DNA from: Nematostella vectensis
Lineage: Eukaryota > Cnidaria > Anthozoa > Actiniaria > Edwardsiidae
Length of the DNA: 64,000 bases
NCBI RefSeq assembly: GCF_932526225.1
Contig: NC_064036.1
Span: 17,010,953-17,074,952, forward strand
Direction: 5' to 3'
How positions within the stretch are numbered: position 1 is the stretch's first letter; each line of letters starts with the position of its first letter. The notes under the pieces are model-generated. The model was given only the letters and a program-made list of their open reading frames with translations, was not told the origin of the DNA and did no database searches. The position numbers were made by a program, and so were the translations under genes. Below are positions 1 to 10,665 of the stretch, in pieces.

Positions 1-2
1 CG

Positions 3-3000
3 AAATTTGCCTACCTCAAAGAGTATCTTATACACGAAATCAGACAAGATATTGATGGATTGCCGTTCACTGCTGAGGGCTATGAAAAGGCTAAAACCAT
101 ACTAAAGGAAGAGTACGGGAACTCCAGCGATATTATAAATATCTATATCAAAAACATTATGGATTTGCCGGTCATAACAGGCACAAGCCCACGAAAAGTG
201 AAAGACTTTTATAAAACACTGCGATTTAATGTGCAGAGCTTGGAAACACTGGGACGGTTGCGCGACGTTCGAGGAAATGTTCGTGGCACGCTCGACAAGT
301 TGAAGGGGATTAAGTCCGATCTGGTGCGGGGCTGTGACGGATGGCGCGATTGGGGGTTCAATGATCTATTACAACAACTTAAGCGCTGGACAGAGATTAA
401 CCCTGTTGAAAGTAACTTTGAGGATAAAACAAAGTCTAACAATTCTCAACAAGCGCGATCATCTAGGCTATATCAAACAAGTACCGTTAATTGTTCTGAA
501 GATCAACGGGCCGTGAATAACCTTACATGCGTTTATTGTGGCGGTGCTCACAAAGGGGTTGATTGTGCAAAGGTTACCGACATAAAGGAACGGAAACGGA
601 TACTCGTCAAAGAGAAACTGTGTTTTAATTGCACCAAGGGAAAACATCGTGCTGAAGAATGCAAAAGCAAGTCAAACTGTTTTAAATGCAAACAGCGCCA
701 CCACACGTCTATCTGCGATTCGGATGTAAAGTCCAACAGCAACCCACTACTTGTCACCGCAGGAGTCCCCGTTGGTCAAGTTGTATATCCAGTGGTCATT
801 GTGGATGTCGAAGGAATTAAATGCCGAGCGTTACTGGACACGGGTGCCGGGAGTTCGTACGCATCAGCCGCGCTGCTTGATCGACTCAAAAAACGGCAAG
901 ATCTCACAGCAAAGTACGCAGAGATAATAGAAGAACAAATTACCGAAGGAATCGTAGAGGCCGCCGAAGGACCGAGCATAGGCAGGGAATTCTATATCCC
1001 TCACAAACCCGTCTTACGTACTCAAGCTGAAAGCAGTAAATTACGTATCGTCTACGACGCGTCAGCTAAGGAACACAGGGAGGCGCCATCACTTAATGAC
1101 TGTCTACACAAAGGACCGCCATTACAGAACAAGATTTGGGACGTTCTAGTTCGTGGGAGGTTCAACACTGTTGCGATAACCGGTGATCTACAGAAAGCAT
1201 TCTTACAAGTACGCGTGAGAGAATGCGACCGTGATGCAATGCGATTTCATTGGCGTACAAATGAACACTCTCCAGTACAAACACTAAGATTCACGAGGGC
1301 ATTGTTTGGTCTCGCGCCATCTCCCTTTTTGCTGGGGGGAGTAATCGAGGCTCATTTGGATACCTGGGAGGAAAAAGAACCGGAGGTGGTCTCGAGGATC
1401 AGGAAGGAACTTTACGTTGATGATTTAATTTCCGGCGCTAGCACCGTGAAAGAAGCGAGGGAACTAAAGGAGAAAGCTACACAGATATTTCAAGATGCTG
1501 GTTTCAAACTACACAAGTGGCACTCCAACGCCAAGGAGCTCGAGTCTGAAGGACCCGCGAGCGAGGATTCAACTTACGCCAAACAAGAGCTAGGAGTACC
1601 AGTCAACGAGGAATGCAGCTTACTCGGGCTTGGCTGGCAAACCGGAGAAGACAAGCTGAGCGTGACAATACCGCAAGGGAACTTTGCGCCGACAAAGCGA
1701 GGGATTTTAGCGAAGCTCGCTAGAGTTTATGATCCCCTGGGACTTTTATCGCCCACCACTCTTAGCGGTAAATTGGTTTATCGTTCCGTATGCGACGCCA
1801 AGATGGCTTGGGATGCACCGATCTCGGATGAATTGAAGAAAGTATGGTCTAAGTGGGAAAACTCTTTTCCCCAGAGAGTTGAAGTGCCAAGGTCGCTAGT
1901 GACTCACCGTGAAGTAATCAAGAGCATAGAACTGCACTCGTTTGGAGACGCTTCAGCGCAAGGTGTCTCTGCTTGTGTTTACGCCGTCGTCACGCAAGAG
2001 TCTGGCGTTAATCAAGGTCTGGTGGCAGCTAAAGCAAGACTGGCCAAGCAAGGTCTTACAATACCACGCTTGGAGTTAGTGGCTGGCCATATGGCCGTTA
2101 ACTTAATCAACAATGTCAAGGGAACTCTTGATGGACTTCCGGTCAGCGGTCTGCACTGCTGGCTCGACAGTACAGTTGCACTCTACTGGATAAACAACCA
2201 AGGCGACTACAAGCAGTTTGTGTCCAACCGAGTACACAAGATAAACAGTCACCAAGATGTCTCGTGGCATCACGTGCCAACCAAAGACAATCCCGCTGAT
2301 CTCGGAAGCCGAGGGGGGAGCGTTGTGAATGCTGACATGTGGTGGAAGGGTCCGGAGTGGCTGTCAGAACCCGGATGCTGGCCTGAAGGCATAGTACTCG
2401 AACAGTCAGTAGAAAGCAAAGCGGAAGCTAAGCTTGTTAGACAAGTACTGTCGTTGGCTGTGGCGGAGCGCAACGAAATCGACGAGCTCCTCGAGAAATA
2501 CCCGCTACACAAAGCTGTGAGGATATGCTGCTGGATGCGCAGATTTGCGTACAACTGTCAAAGTCGCAAGAAAGGTGTCAAGAAAAGAACTGGGCCCTTA
2601 CTAACAGAGGAGACAGAGATTCAAAGGTGCTTCTGGATCAAGCAAGCCCAGAACAGCTGTGATCTGTCAGACGATCGCATCGCGCTCAACCTACAACTCA
2701 ACGGAGACGGTCTACTCGAGTGCCGAGGGCGAGTCCAGGGCCAGTATCCAGTCTACCTACCACACGTACATATATACACTCAGCGCATAGTAGAGGAGGC
2801 GCATTTGCGCACTATCCACGGGGGAGTGGGACTCACTATGGCAAAAGTACGCGAAGACTTCTGGGTCCCGAGGTTGCGACAGCTGGTGCGAAAGGTGCGC
2901 AAGAAATGTCATGGCTGTAAGCGTTTTCAAGCAGTGGCATACTCGACCCCGCCACCCGCAGACCTTCCTGTTACAAGGACGCAAGGTACCAGCGCCTACC

Positions 3001-4016
3001 AAGTCATCGGCGTAGACTTCGCTGGGCCAATCAAATACCGTGTTGCCAGACAGAAAGAAGAAAAGGCGTACGTACTACTGTACACCTGCAGCCTTACGAG
3101 AGGAATCTACCTTGACCTCCTACCAAGCCTAGAGACTCCAGACTGCCTTCATAGTCTGAAGCAGTTCATCGCACGCCGGGGGAGGCCAGATCGCATCTAC
3201 TCAGACAACGGACGAACATTTGTGGGGGCGGAGAAGTGGATCAAGCAGGTAATGCAGGATGAGCGCCTACAAGACTATCTCTCAGTCAACCAGATAAGAT
3301 GGCAGTTCAACTTGAGTCGTGCGCCCTGGTGGGGAGGCCAGTTTGAACGAATGATAGGTCTCGTCAAAGCAAGCCTACACAAGTCTATCGGCCATGGGAT
3401 GTTGTATTGGAAGGAGCTACAAGAGATCCTGCTAGATATGGAAATCACACTAAACAACAGGCCGCTGAGTTATATAGAGGACGACGTGCAGCTCCCACTT
3501 CTAACGCCACACTCGCTTCTCTTTATCAAGAGCAACACCTTACCAGAGATACAAGCGCATCACATACAAGACACAGATCTGCGCAAGCGCGCCAAACATC
3601 TCATTAAGTGTAAAGACGCGGTCTGGAAGAGATGGACAGATGAGTATCTGCGCGGTCTTCGTGAGCGTCACCGTGCAAAGGCCGGAGCACCGGACACCAA
3701 GCCTACAATCGGCGAAGTGGTTATCGTTAAATCCGAGGAGAAGAATCGCGGCAAATGGCAGTTGGGAATTGTGAGTTCCTTAATTACTAGCAAGGACGGC
3801 GAGGTGCGAGGGGCGAAGCTTCGTGCTGGGAAGTCATACATCGAACGCCCTGTACAACTCCTGTATCCGCTAGAACTGAAGGTCGATGATGTCGTGCGAA
3901 CTCAACCTGATGAGAGACTCCGGCCCAACGCTGCAGAGTTTAGGCCACGGAGAGATGCCGCAGCTGCCGCTAGACTACGCATGCAAGGCATTGCGGACGA
4001 CGCAGAAAACCTATGA
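3..4016 (+). CDS. BEL/Pao retrotransposon gag-pol polyprotein, 5' end outside the window
   Basis: The open frame runs in from the left edge, so the true start is not in the window. In order I see a gag-like alpha-helical part (DUF1759 type, to ~370), Cys/His zinc knuckles (~530-720), an aspartic protease motif LLDTGAG (~830-850), reverse transcriptase with YVDD at 1412-1423, RNase H (~1930-2300), an HHCC integrase zinc region (~2790-2920), the integrase core with D in VDFAGP, D in YSDNGR and E in GGQFE, and a DUF5641-like C-terminus. It copies element RNA to DNA and integrates it. The frame is uninterrupted, but protease residues run straight into the start of RT near 890; family members usually have one to two hundred more residues there, so an in-frame internal deletion is likely. 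The class is certain; activity is doubtful. Confidence 0.95.
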   Translation, partial: KFAYLKEYLIHEIRQDIDGLPFTAEGYEKAKTILKEEYGNSSDIINIYIKNIMDLPVITGTSPRKVKDFYKTLRFNVQSLETLGRLRDVRGNVRGTLDKLKGIKSDLVRGCDGWRDWGFNDLLQQLKRWTEINPVESNFEDKTKSNNSQQARSSRLYQTSTVNCSEDQRAVNNLTCVYCGGAHKGVDCAKVTDIKERKRILVKEKLCFNCTKGKHRAEECKSKSNCFKCKQRHHTSICDSDVKSNSNPLLVTAGVPVGQVVYPVVIVDVEGIKCRALLDTGAGSSYASAALLDRLKKRQDLTAKYAEIIEEQITEGIVEAAEGPSIGREFYIPHKPVLRTQAESSKLRIVYDASAKEHREAPSLNDCLHKGPPLQNKIWDVLVRGRFNTVAITGDLQKAFLQVRVRECDRDAMRFHWRTNEHSPVQTLRFTRALFGLAPSPFLLGGVIEAHLDTWEEKEPEVVSRIRKELYVDDLISGASTVKEARELKEKATQIFQDAGFKLHKWHSNAKELESEGPASEDSTYAKQELGVPVNEECSLLGLGWQTGEDKLSVTIPQGNFAPTKRGILAKLARVYDPLGLLSPTTLSGKLVYRSVCDAKMAWDAPISDELKKVWSKWENSFPQRVEVPRSLVTHREVIKSIELHSFGDASAQGVSACVYAVVTQESGVNQGLVAAKARLAKQGLTIPRLELVAGHMAVNLINNVKGTLDGLPVSGLHCWLDSTVALYWINNQGDYKQFVSNRVHKINSHQDVSWHHVPTKDNPADLGSRGGSVVNADMWWKGPEWLSEPGCWPEGIVLEQSVESKAEAKLVRQVLSLAVAERNEIDELLEKYPLHKAVRICCWMRRFAYNCQSRKKGVKKRTGPLLTEETEIQRCFWIKQAQNSCDLSDDRIALNLQLNGDGLLECRGRVQGQYPVYLPHVHIYTQRIVEEAHLRTIHGGVGLTMAKVREDFWVPRLRQLVRKVRKKCHGCKRFQAVAYSTPPPADLPVTRTQGTSAYQVIGVDFAGPIKYRVARQKEEKAYVLLYTCSLTRGIYLDLLPSLETPDCLHSLKQFIARRGRPDRIYSDNGRTFVGAEKWIKQVMQDERLQDYLSVNQIRWQFNLSRAPWWGGQFERMIGLVKASLHKSIGHGMLYWKELQEILLDMEITLNNRPLSYIEDDVQLPLLTPHSLLFIKSNTLPEIQAHHIQDTDLRKRAKHLIKCKDAVWKRWTDEYLRGLRERHRAKAGAPDTKPTIGEVVIVKSEEKNRGKWQLGIVSSLITSKDGEVRGAKLRAGKSYIERPVQLLYPLELKVDDVVRTQPDERLRPNAAEFRPRRDAAAAARLRMQGIADDAENL

Positions 4017-4171
4017 TCGGGAGACGAACCGTACAATACGAACACTAAGCGTTTATACAGCTATAGAGTTTTGTTATACATAGAGACACTCAAAGGAACA
4101 TTGAGACATTACTAGAATTCAACATGCTATTCCAATCTCCTCAGTTAACATATATCTTGCTCAAGATATAT

Positions 4172-4181
4172 GGGGGGAGTG
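4172..4181 (+). other. Polypurine tract of the BEL/Pao element
   Basis: A run GGGGGGAGTG lies directly before a TGTCGG start, the usual arrangement of a plus-strand primer next to a 3' LTR. Confidence 0.6.
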
Positions 4182-4534
4182 TGTCGGAGATTGAGCAATC
4201 GTGATTATGTAAATTATTCCTGAGGTCTAATTATCTAAACTATTTTTAATTAAGAGATTAGTTGATCACAATAGATACTTGTTGCAGCTGTGTAAATAGA
4301 CGCCTAGCCTTTTCCTGATAAAACGGTATAAAACACGCTGGTACGACAGAACGATAGAACGAGACGACAGTGAACAGAGACAGCGAGCAGATCCAGAAAT
4401 CAACTGTAACTACTACAAAATCATTATCCATCTTCAAATAAATGTTCTTTTAAATTCACAACAGAGCCAAATAAACTCAGTTCCACCTTCCCTTGATAGT
4501 GTTGGTGTGACTGTACAAGCAAATTCATCCCGCA
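4182..4534 (+). repeat. Putative 3' LTR of the BEL/Pao element
   Basis: It begins TGTCGG just after the polypurine tract. It contains a TATAAAA box (4327-4333) and two AATAAA signals (4437-4442, 4470-4475), the promoter and polyadenylation layout of an LTR. The right end (CCCGCA) is a guess, because the 5' LTR lies outside the window and the two copies cannot be compared. Confidence 0.55.
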
Positions 4535-4825
4535 GATGTCGAGACTAATCTAAAAGCTGAAATATTTTCCTCTAAACATGTATAAAACTTGTTTTAGTTG
4601 AGTCAATCTAACATCATCTGGAGGGTACGACAACGAGAGAACAAACTGCAACAATCGACAGGGATTGTTAGATAGTCTGATTAACCAAAACGCCCCCCCC
4701 CCCCCCTTGCGTATTAACCATCCCCCCCCGACACACACACGGGAGATACCTGTATGAGTATCGTTAATCTGCCGAAAAAGTCCCTACAACTATGGCAATG
4801 ACTATCAACCCCTTTCACCGCATAC

Positions 4826-5130
4826 CCGCGTTTCGCCGTTCTCCTTGTAATCTTTGTAAACACTGCCGTCCGGTGAGAAAGTCAGCTTAAAACTTAACAC
4901 CCATTGGTCAGCAACAGAGTTTCCCTGGGTGGCCAGGCCACATACGATGTGGGGGGTCCCCAGGTCGATTTCCAAGTATCTTCCAATACTTGCTCCCAGA
5001 ATGCACCACGATGCACCCTCTGTGTAAGCTAGCCTTGCCTTGTCGCCAATTTGGGCTCCGGACGAATCAGTTATTTGGTTGCCGCTGATTTGTTTATTTT
5101 GCATTCCAAGAGGTGAGTCGTAGCAATTTC
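4826..5130 (-). CDS. Orphan exon encoding part of an F5/8 type C (discoidin) domain
   Basis: The minus-strand frame encodes about 100 residues starting CYDSPLG and containing ASWC, YLEIDLG and ATQGN, which are hallmarks of the first two thirds of a discoidin domain, a secreted or cell-surface ligand-binding fold. A CCCCAG acceptor sits before 5130 and a GTATGC donor follows 4826, so it looks like one internal exon. I find no partner exon on either side: a retrotransposon lies downstream and duplicated FAX genes upstream. It may belong to a gene with distant exons or be a gene fragment. Confidence 0.6.
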
Positions 5131-5467
5131 CTGGGGATTTATCCATAAAATGCGTACATAAAATGCGTACATGCGTACATAAAATGCGTATTCTTAAAAA
5201 GATGCGGTCGATACCATTCTTATAATATTTCCGCGTGGCAAAATGACTTGACGCGTTATGCTAAATGTCACGCAATCCGTCTATCGGAATTTCGTTGCAG
5301 TTTTACATTCGGGCCTTTAATAACTTTTAAACAGGAAATAGCGTTGAAGGTGCACAAAATACAAATAATACAGAGGTTTTAAATACAAAATTTCGTTTTA
5401 TGGATCTAACTTCAATCTAAAGTATAAATGTTTCGCTTCTTTGAACACCGATCCCACCGATATCGAC
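5131..5467. other. Non-coding DNA between the discoidin exon and the FAX duplication
   Basis: It holds a short triplicated AAAATGCGTAC motif (5149-5190) and otherwise AT-rich DNA; I see no gene. Confidence 0.5.
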
Positions 5468-6807
5468 AAGTCTGTTAGACGATAATGATCCATAGAATTA
5501 CAAGTGCGATTAATTTGTTCAGATCTGGTTCTGCTCGAATTCCCTTTATGATCGTCTTTGCAGGAACAATAAGGGGATTTGAAAGTCGTGAAATCCATCA
5601 CTTCGTCGCAATTGTGCATATCACAGAGTGCACAGAAATAGAATATGTCAGAGTTTTAGAAGTTAAGTCGCTTGAGGAAGGTTAGATTATACCTGAAGTA
5701 TGTTGCAAGCCATAGAGAACCAAAAGCAAAACCCGGAAACGGTCCACCGCGACAACCATGATGCTTCCCCGAAATGAACGCGTATAAAGTGATAGCTAAA
5801 GATGACGTCATAGGGTTAAAAGAACAGGTCACGTCACATAAAATACCCCTTGTTTGAGGATGAGTTAAACTGACAGTCAGCTATGATCAGTTAAACTTAC
5901 AGGTAGCTATGATAAAAAACTTGTTTCGAGTCATCTCGAAACTAAAAAATGATAACGCAAGAAAAAAAAAACATTTAGTTTCTGGTCGTTCTTCATCGGG
6001 AGCATGCGGGGTTTCAGCAAAAATAAAACGTGCATTTGTTTAGTGGCCATGCAGCTCAATTTATTGCACGATTTAATGCTTCCTAAACCGGCAATTTGAA
6101 TATCTTTAGACGAGCATTCAGCTTTCATGTATTTCTATAAAAAATTATCTTTATTATTTGCTACTGCGTGTTATCGTTCGCGAACGACAGAAACACCCGT
6201 CATTTTATTTAAGTACTTATGTTTTACAAGGCTTGTCTTATTTAATAATTTGCTAATATTTTGATAATGGGATACTCGTGACTCCTTGGTTGACAAGATC
6301 AGGCGGATACAGTTTAAAGAGCCGCACGTATGCATAATATGAAAAGCTACATTTGTAACCGCTGTATTGTTTAAACACCATTTGTTTTGTTTTGTCTAAT
6401 TTGTTTCTAAAAATAGTATATGTTAATTGAGCCCATTGAAGTACAAACAAAATTACACTGAAAATTACACTGTTCAGTCATCAACATTACATTTTTACAG
6501 AGTGTTGGAGACAGGTGGTGTTTATAGCAAGTAGGGGATAGCGGCTGGGAGTGTTTTTTTTTTCTGGAGTGTAGGTAATTGTCGAGGGCCAAATTGTCGA
6601 GAGTCCAGGAGAATGTCGAGGATCGAGAAAAAAATGTCGGGGACACATCTTTCTTTAAAAAAAAATCTTGAAATGGCTGACCCGTGGAATCTAGACTGGT
6701 GAATGCTTTGGGGTGGCCCTGTACGTCATTTGTATAAAGAAAGAATCCCATCATCCTCTTCGTGTATTTTTTCCCGTGCCCGGTCCATCCGTTTCGTTAC
6801 ACATATT

Positions 6808-8346
6808 TCATTCCTTCCGTATAAGTTGGTCCCAGTCTGGAAAGTAAGCTTCCTTCATTCGCTCTGCGTGCTCTAATAAATTCTTCATTCTCTCTTTGAT
6901 CACTTTATCCTGAGGGCACCCCGGCATTGCCCACGTGAAGTTCACAACGAACGAGAACACAGCAGCGTCACAGAGACAAGGGGAGTCTCCGAACAGGAAC
7001 TTCTTAGAACCCAGGTAATCAGAGATGGCTCCCAGGTCCCTCTCGGCCAGACTGTTTATTTCCTCGTCTGTGTGGCGACCCATTCCATGGCCGTACAATG
7101 CAGACCTCAACTGACGCTGAATTTTCCAGAAGGCTAAAGTGCGTAAAACGCCGGGGACTCGAAACAGCATCTCTTCGCACAGTTTTGGGCTGAATTCGGG
7201 ATCAAACCAGCGATACTTCAACAACACCCTGAAAACATTGATAATATTATTACAGTTATCCTCAGTAAAAGCTTAATACTATTATTACATTTACCCTCTG
7301 GGAAAGGGTATGTACACTTTGCTCAGAGATGCAGTGATGGGCTGTTTCTATACCCATTAGTGCTTGATTCCTTTTCAAGGCTGGCGCTAAAACAATGGAT
7401 GTACAGATTTAGATCAGCCTCTACGTAAAAATAGAGTGTATTTTGACTTAAGTATTGCGTTAGAATAGAAAATATACACTTGAGTCAACTTTAAGGTAAC
7501 CCGGATTTCCGAAAGAAAAGATTAATCCCTTGCAGATTATTAATCTACTAAATGTAGGCAGCATGTCGCGATGGGAGTGGCATTTAGATCTGTCTTTTAG
7601 CCTTTTCCGCAGGCGTCTCTAAAGGTTAGAAACCGGGACTGAATCTAGAAACCTCGCGGGTTTTCTGTCTGTCGAGAAATTCCTTTTTTAAGGGGGGGGG
7701 GGGGGGTAATTCAGCACCTCGTGCTCGCTGCTTTCTGGGCAAAGCGATACCTGCAGGCTAGGTTACTTACATTGTTCTTTTTGGCATAAGTTAATGGTCT
7801 GCGGGTAACCCATGCTCGAGAATTCAGCAAGTACCGGGGGGGGGGGGGGGGGTGGGGGGGAGGGTTGACCTTTGGGGGCGCTCTCAAAGTATGCTGGGTC
7901 TTAGAGCATGTGGGTAACCCCTATTCAATCTAGGTGACCTTTCTATAGCTCTTATTTTTATAACTGGGTTAGTAGTAGGATTATTAAGTTTTTTTCTTAG
8001 CTCACCAAAATGTATTCTCCTCTAGCATTACTCTGAGTGACGTAGAGACAGCCTTTTGCTCGGGGGAGAGGCCGCTGTCCAAGTCAACACCGAACTCCTG
8101 ACTCAAGTACTCGATGCAAAACTGAGAGTCCGCCATCTTTGTGCCCTTGTACTCGATCCAGGGAAACTTTTTTTTGCTAGAAAACACGAGCGAAGTGTCT
8201 ATCTCGTAGGGAATTTTAGCCATACGTAAAAAGCACTCAAGTTTGAGGCAGAAAGGGGACATGTTGGCGACCGGAAAACCGGCAGTAGGCCTTGGAAACT
8301 GATGAAGAATCACTTTAGACTCCTCGAGTGCAGTTTGCGTGGCCAT
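6808..8346 (-). CDS. Failed axon connections (FAX)-like, GST/metaxin-fold protein, copy A
   Basis: There are two exons: 8006-8346 and 6808-7228, joined by a GTGAGC donor and a TTTCAG acceptor with matching phase, giving 253 residues. Exon 1 encodes the thioredoxin-like N domain (LHQFPRP, MSPFCLKLECFLRMA, PWIEY). Exon 2 encodes the helical GST C domain with HGMGR, DLGAISDYLG and PCLCDAAVF. FAX/FAXC proteins are GST-fold relatives implicated in axon development in flies; catalysis is not established. The closely spaced second copy shows recent duplication. The open frames and intact splice sites suggest a functional gene. Confidence 0.85.
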
Positions 8347-8606
8347 TTTGAGATTTTGTAAAAGGGAAAGGTCACGGTTGACAAGCTACTTCAGTATGCC
8401 AACCGACACGCTGATCTAACATGATCTAAAATGCTCTCCTCGTGCAATTTGATATTTGCATTTATCAACACGCCCGAATATGCACGAAAGCCAACCGTCC
8501 TTTGAATAAAATGAAAAAAAAAAAGATAAAAAAATTGAGTATTCTTGGGGCTACGTTCAAACTTCGTATTATCCATGAGCCACATTCAATGTAAATGCAT
8601 GCAATT

Positions 8607-9043
8607 CAGGGGCGGATCCAGGATTTCAAAATGGGTGGTGGATAATGGTCACTACATAGATCTTACAATACTTCACCCTGAATTGGATTTGTCACGTCAG
8701 CAAAGTCAAGCAGGCAAAGAAAAATGGACAGTACCTCCCGTCCCTCAGACATTTATTTTCTTCAAACAATGTGACTTTTCAATGTGGATATCCACATTAT
8801 TTGCCCCTGCAATTGAACCAACTCGATTCTTACATCTACATTTGCAATCTTTCCCATTGGATAAGTTTCATGGATAATACGACGTTTGAACTTTAGCCTA
8901 AGTAATATAATCTAAAGCTCATGTGAATCAGTAGCGGATCTAGTGGGAAGGGTTTGGGGGTTTACCCCCCCCCCCCCCATTTGGGCTGCCAGAGGGCCAT
9001 ATTTAACAAACAAATTCCCCCCTTTGTCAATGAGCCGCCCCTG
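8607..9043. mobile_element. MITE-like element with CAGGGGCGG ends (copy A)
   Basis: CAGGGGCGG at 8607-8615 is mirrored by CCGCCCCTG ending at 9043, with about 437 bp between and no coding content. The terminal motif resembles hAT-type MITEs. A clear 8-bp target duplication is not visible, so the class is tentative. The same element sits at 23570-24009 and was duplicated with the segment. Confidence 0.5.
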
Positions 9044-10665
9044 TGAATAATTCGAGTACTCGCGATTCTTGCAAGTTGAAGTTGACAATTGTTTTTTCGT
9101 CAGTATTTTTATTTCAAGCGTCTATCCCTCCGATTTCTCGCCGAATTCACAATATTTAGATATCGACACTTGATACTATCACTATATTACCTAAAACCAG
9201 GCAAAATCCCGATGACTGTTTCTAATAGACAAAATACGTCATCAGTCGGGAGGCGAATAATTTACTCGCACCAGACTTCCTCTTCTTAGGATGTCTAAAA
9301 ACGCGCGAAAACGCCTGTCAATAAAACATAGAAATATAAAGCCACACCTACCTATTTACATTTTTGCAAAGTCTGTTAGACGATAATGATCCATAGAACT
9401 ACAAGTGCGATTAATTTGTTCAGATCTGGTTCTGCTCGAATTCCCTTTATGATCGTCTTTGCAGGAACAATAAGGGGATTTGAAAGTCGTGAAATCCATC
9501 ACTTCGTCGCAATTGTGCATATCACAAAGTGCACAGAAATAAAATATGTCAGAGTTTTAGAAGTAAAGTCGCTTGAGGAAGGTTAGATTATACCTGAAGT
9601 ATGTTGCAAGCCATAGAGAACCAAAAGCAAAACCCGGAAACGGTCCATCGCGGCAACCTTGATGCTTCCCCGAAATGAACGCGTATAAAGTGATAGCTAA
9701 AGATGACGTCATAGGGTTAAAAGAACAGGTCACGTCACATAAAATACCTCTTGTTTGAGGATGAGTTAAACTGACAGTCAGCTATGATCAGTTAAACTTA
9801 CAGGTAGCTATGATAAAAAACTTGTTTCGAGTCATCTCGAAACTAAAAAATGATAACGCAAGAAAAAAAAACACATTTAGTTTCTGGTCGTTCTTCATCG
9901 GGAGCATGCGGGGTTTCAGCAAAAAAAAAAACGTGCATTTGTTTAGTGGCCATGCAGCTCAATTTATTGCACGATTTAATGCTTCCTAAACCGGCAATTT
10001 GAATATCTTTAGACGAGCATTAAGCTTTCATGTATTTCTATAAAAATTATCTTTATTATTTGCTACTGCGTGTTATCCTTCGCGAACGACAGAAACACCC
10101 GTCATTTTATTTAAGTACTTATGTTTTACAAGGCTTGCCTTATTTAATAATTTGCTAATATTTTGATAATGGGATACTCGTGACTCCTTGGTTGACAAGA
10201 TCAGGCGGATACAGTTTAAAGAGCCGCACGTATGCATAATATGAAAAGCTACATTTGTAACCGCTGTATTGTTTAAACACCATTTGTTTTGTTTTGTCTT
10301 TGTTTCTAATAATAGTATATGTTAATTGAGCCCATTGAAGTACAAACAAAATTACACTGAAAATTACACTGTTCAGTCATCAACTAGCAAGTAGGGGATA
10401 GCGGCTGGGAGTGTTTTTTTTCTGGAGTGTAGGTAATTGTCGAGGGCCAAATTGTCGAGAGTCCAGGAAAATGTCGGGGATCGAGAAAAAAAATGTCGGG
10501 GACACATTTTTCTTTAAAAAAAATCTTGAAATGGCTAACCCGTGGAATCTAGACTGGTGAATGCTTTGGGGTGGCCCTGTACGACATTTGTATAAAGAAA
10601 GAATCCCATCATCCTCTTCGTGTATTTTTTCCCGTGGCCGGTCCATCCGTTTCATTACACATATT

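Larger units (their letters stand above)
5468..9367. repeat. Tandem segmental duplication, copy A (~3.9 kb)
   Basis: The sequence from 5468 reappears nearly identically from 9369, including non-coding parts, both FAX exons and a MITE. The junction lies at about 9368 and the two copies are in direct tandem. Copy A lacks the 11-kb insertion and so shows the pre-insertion state. Confidence 0.95.
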
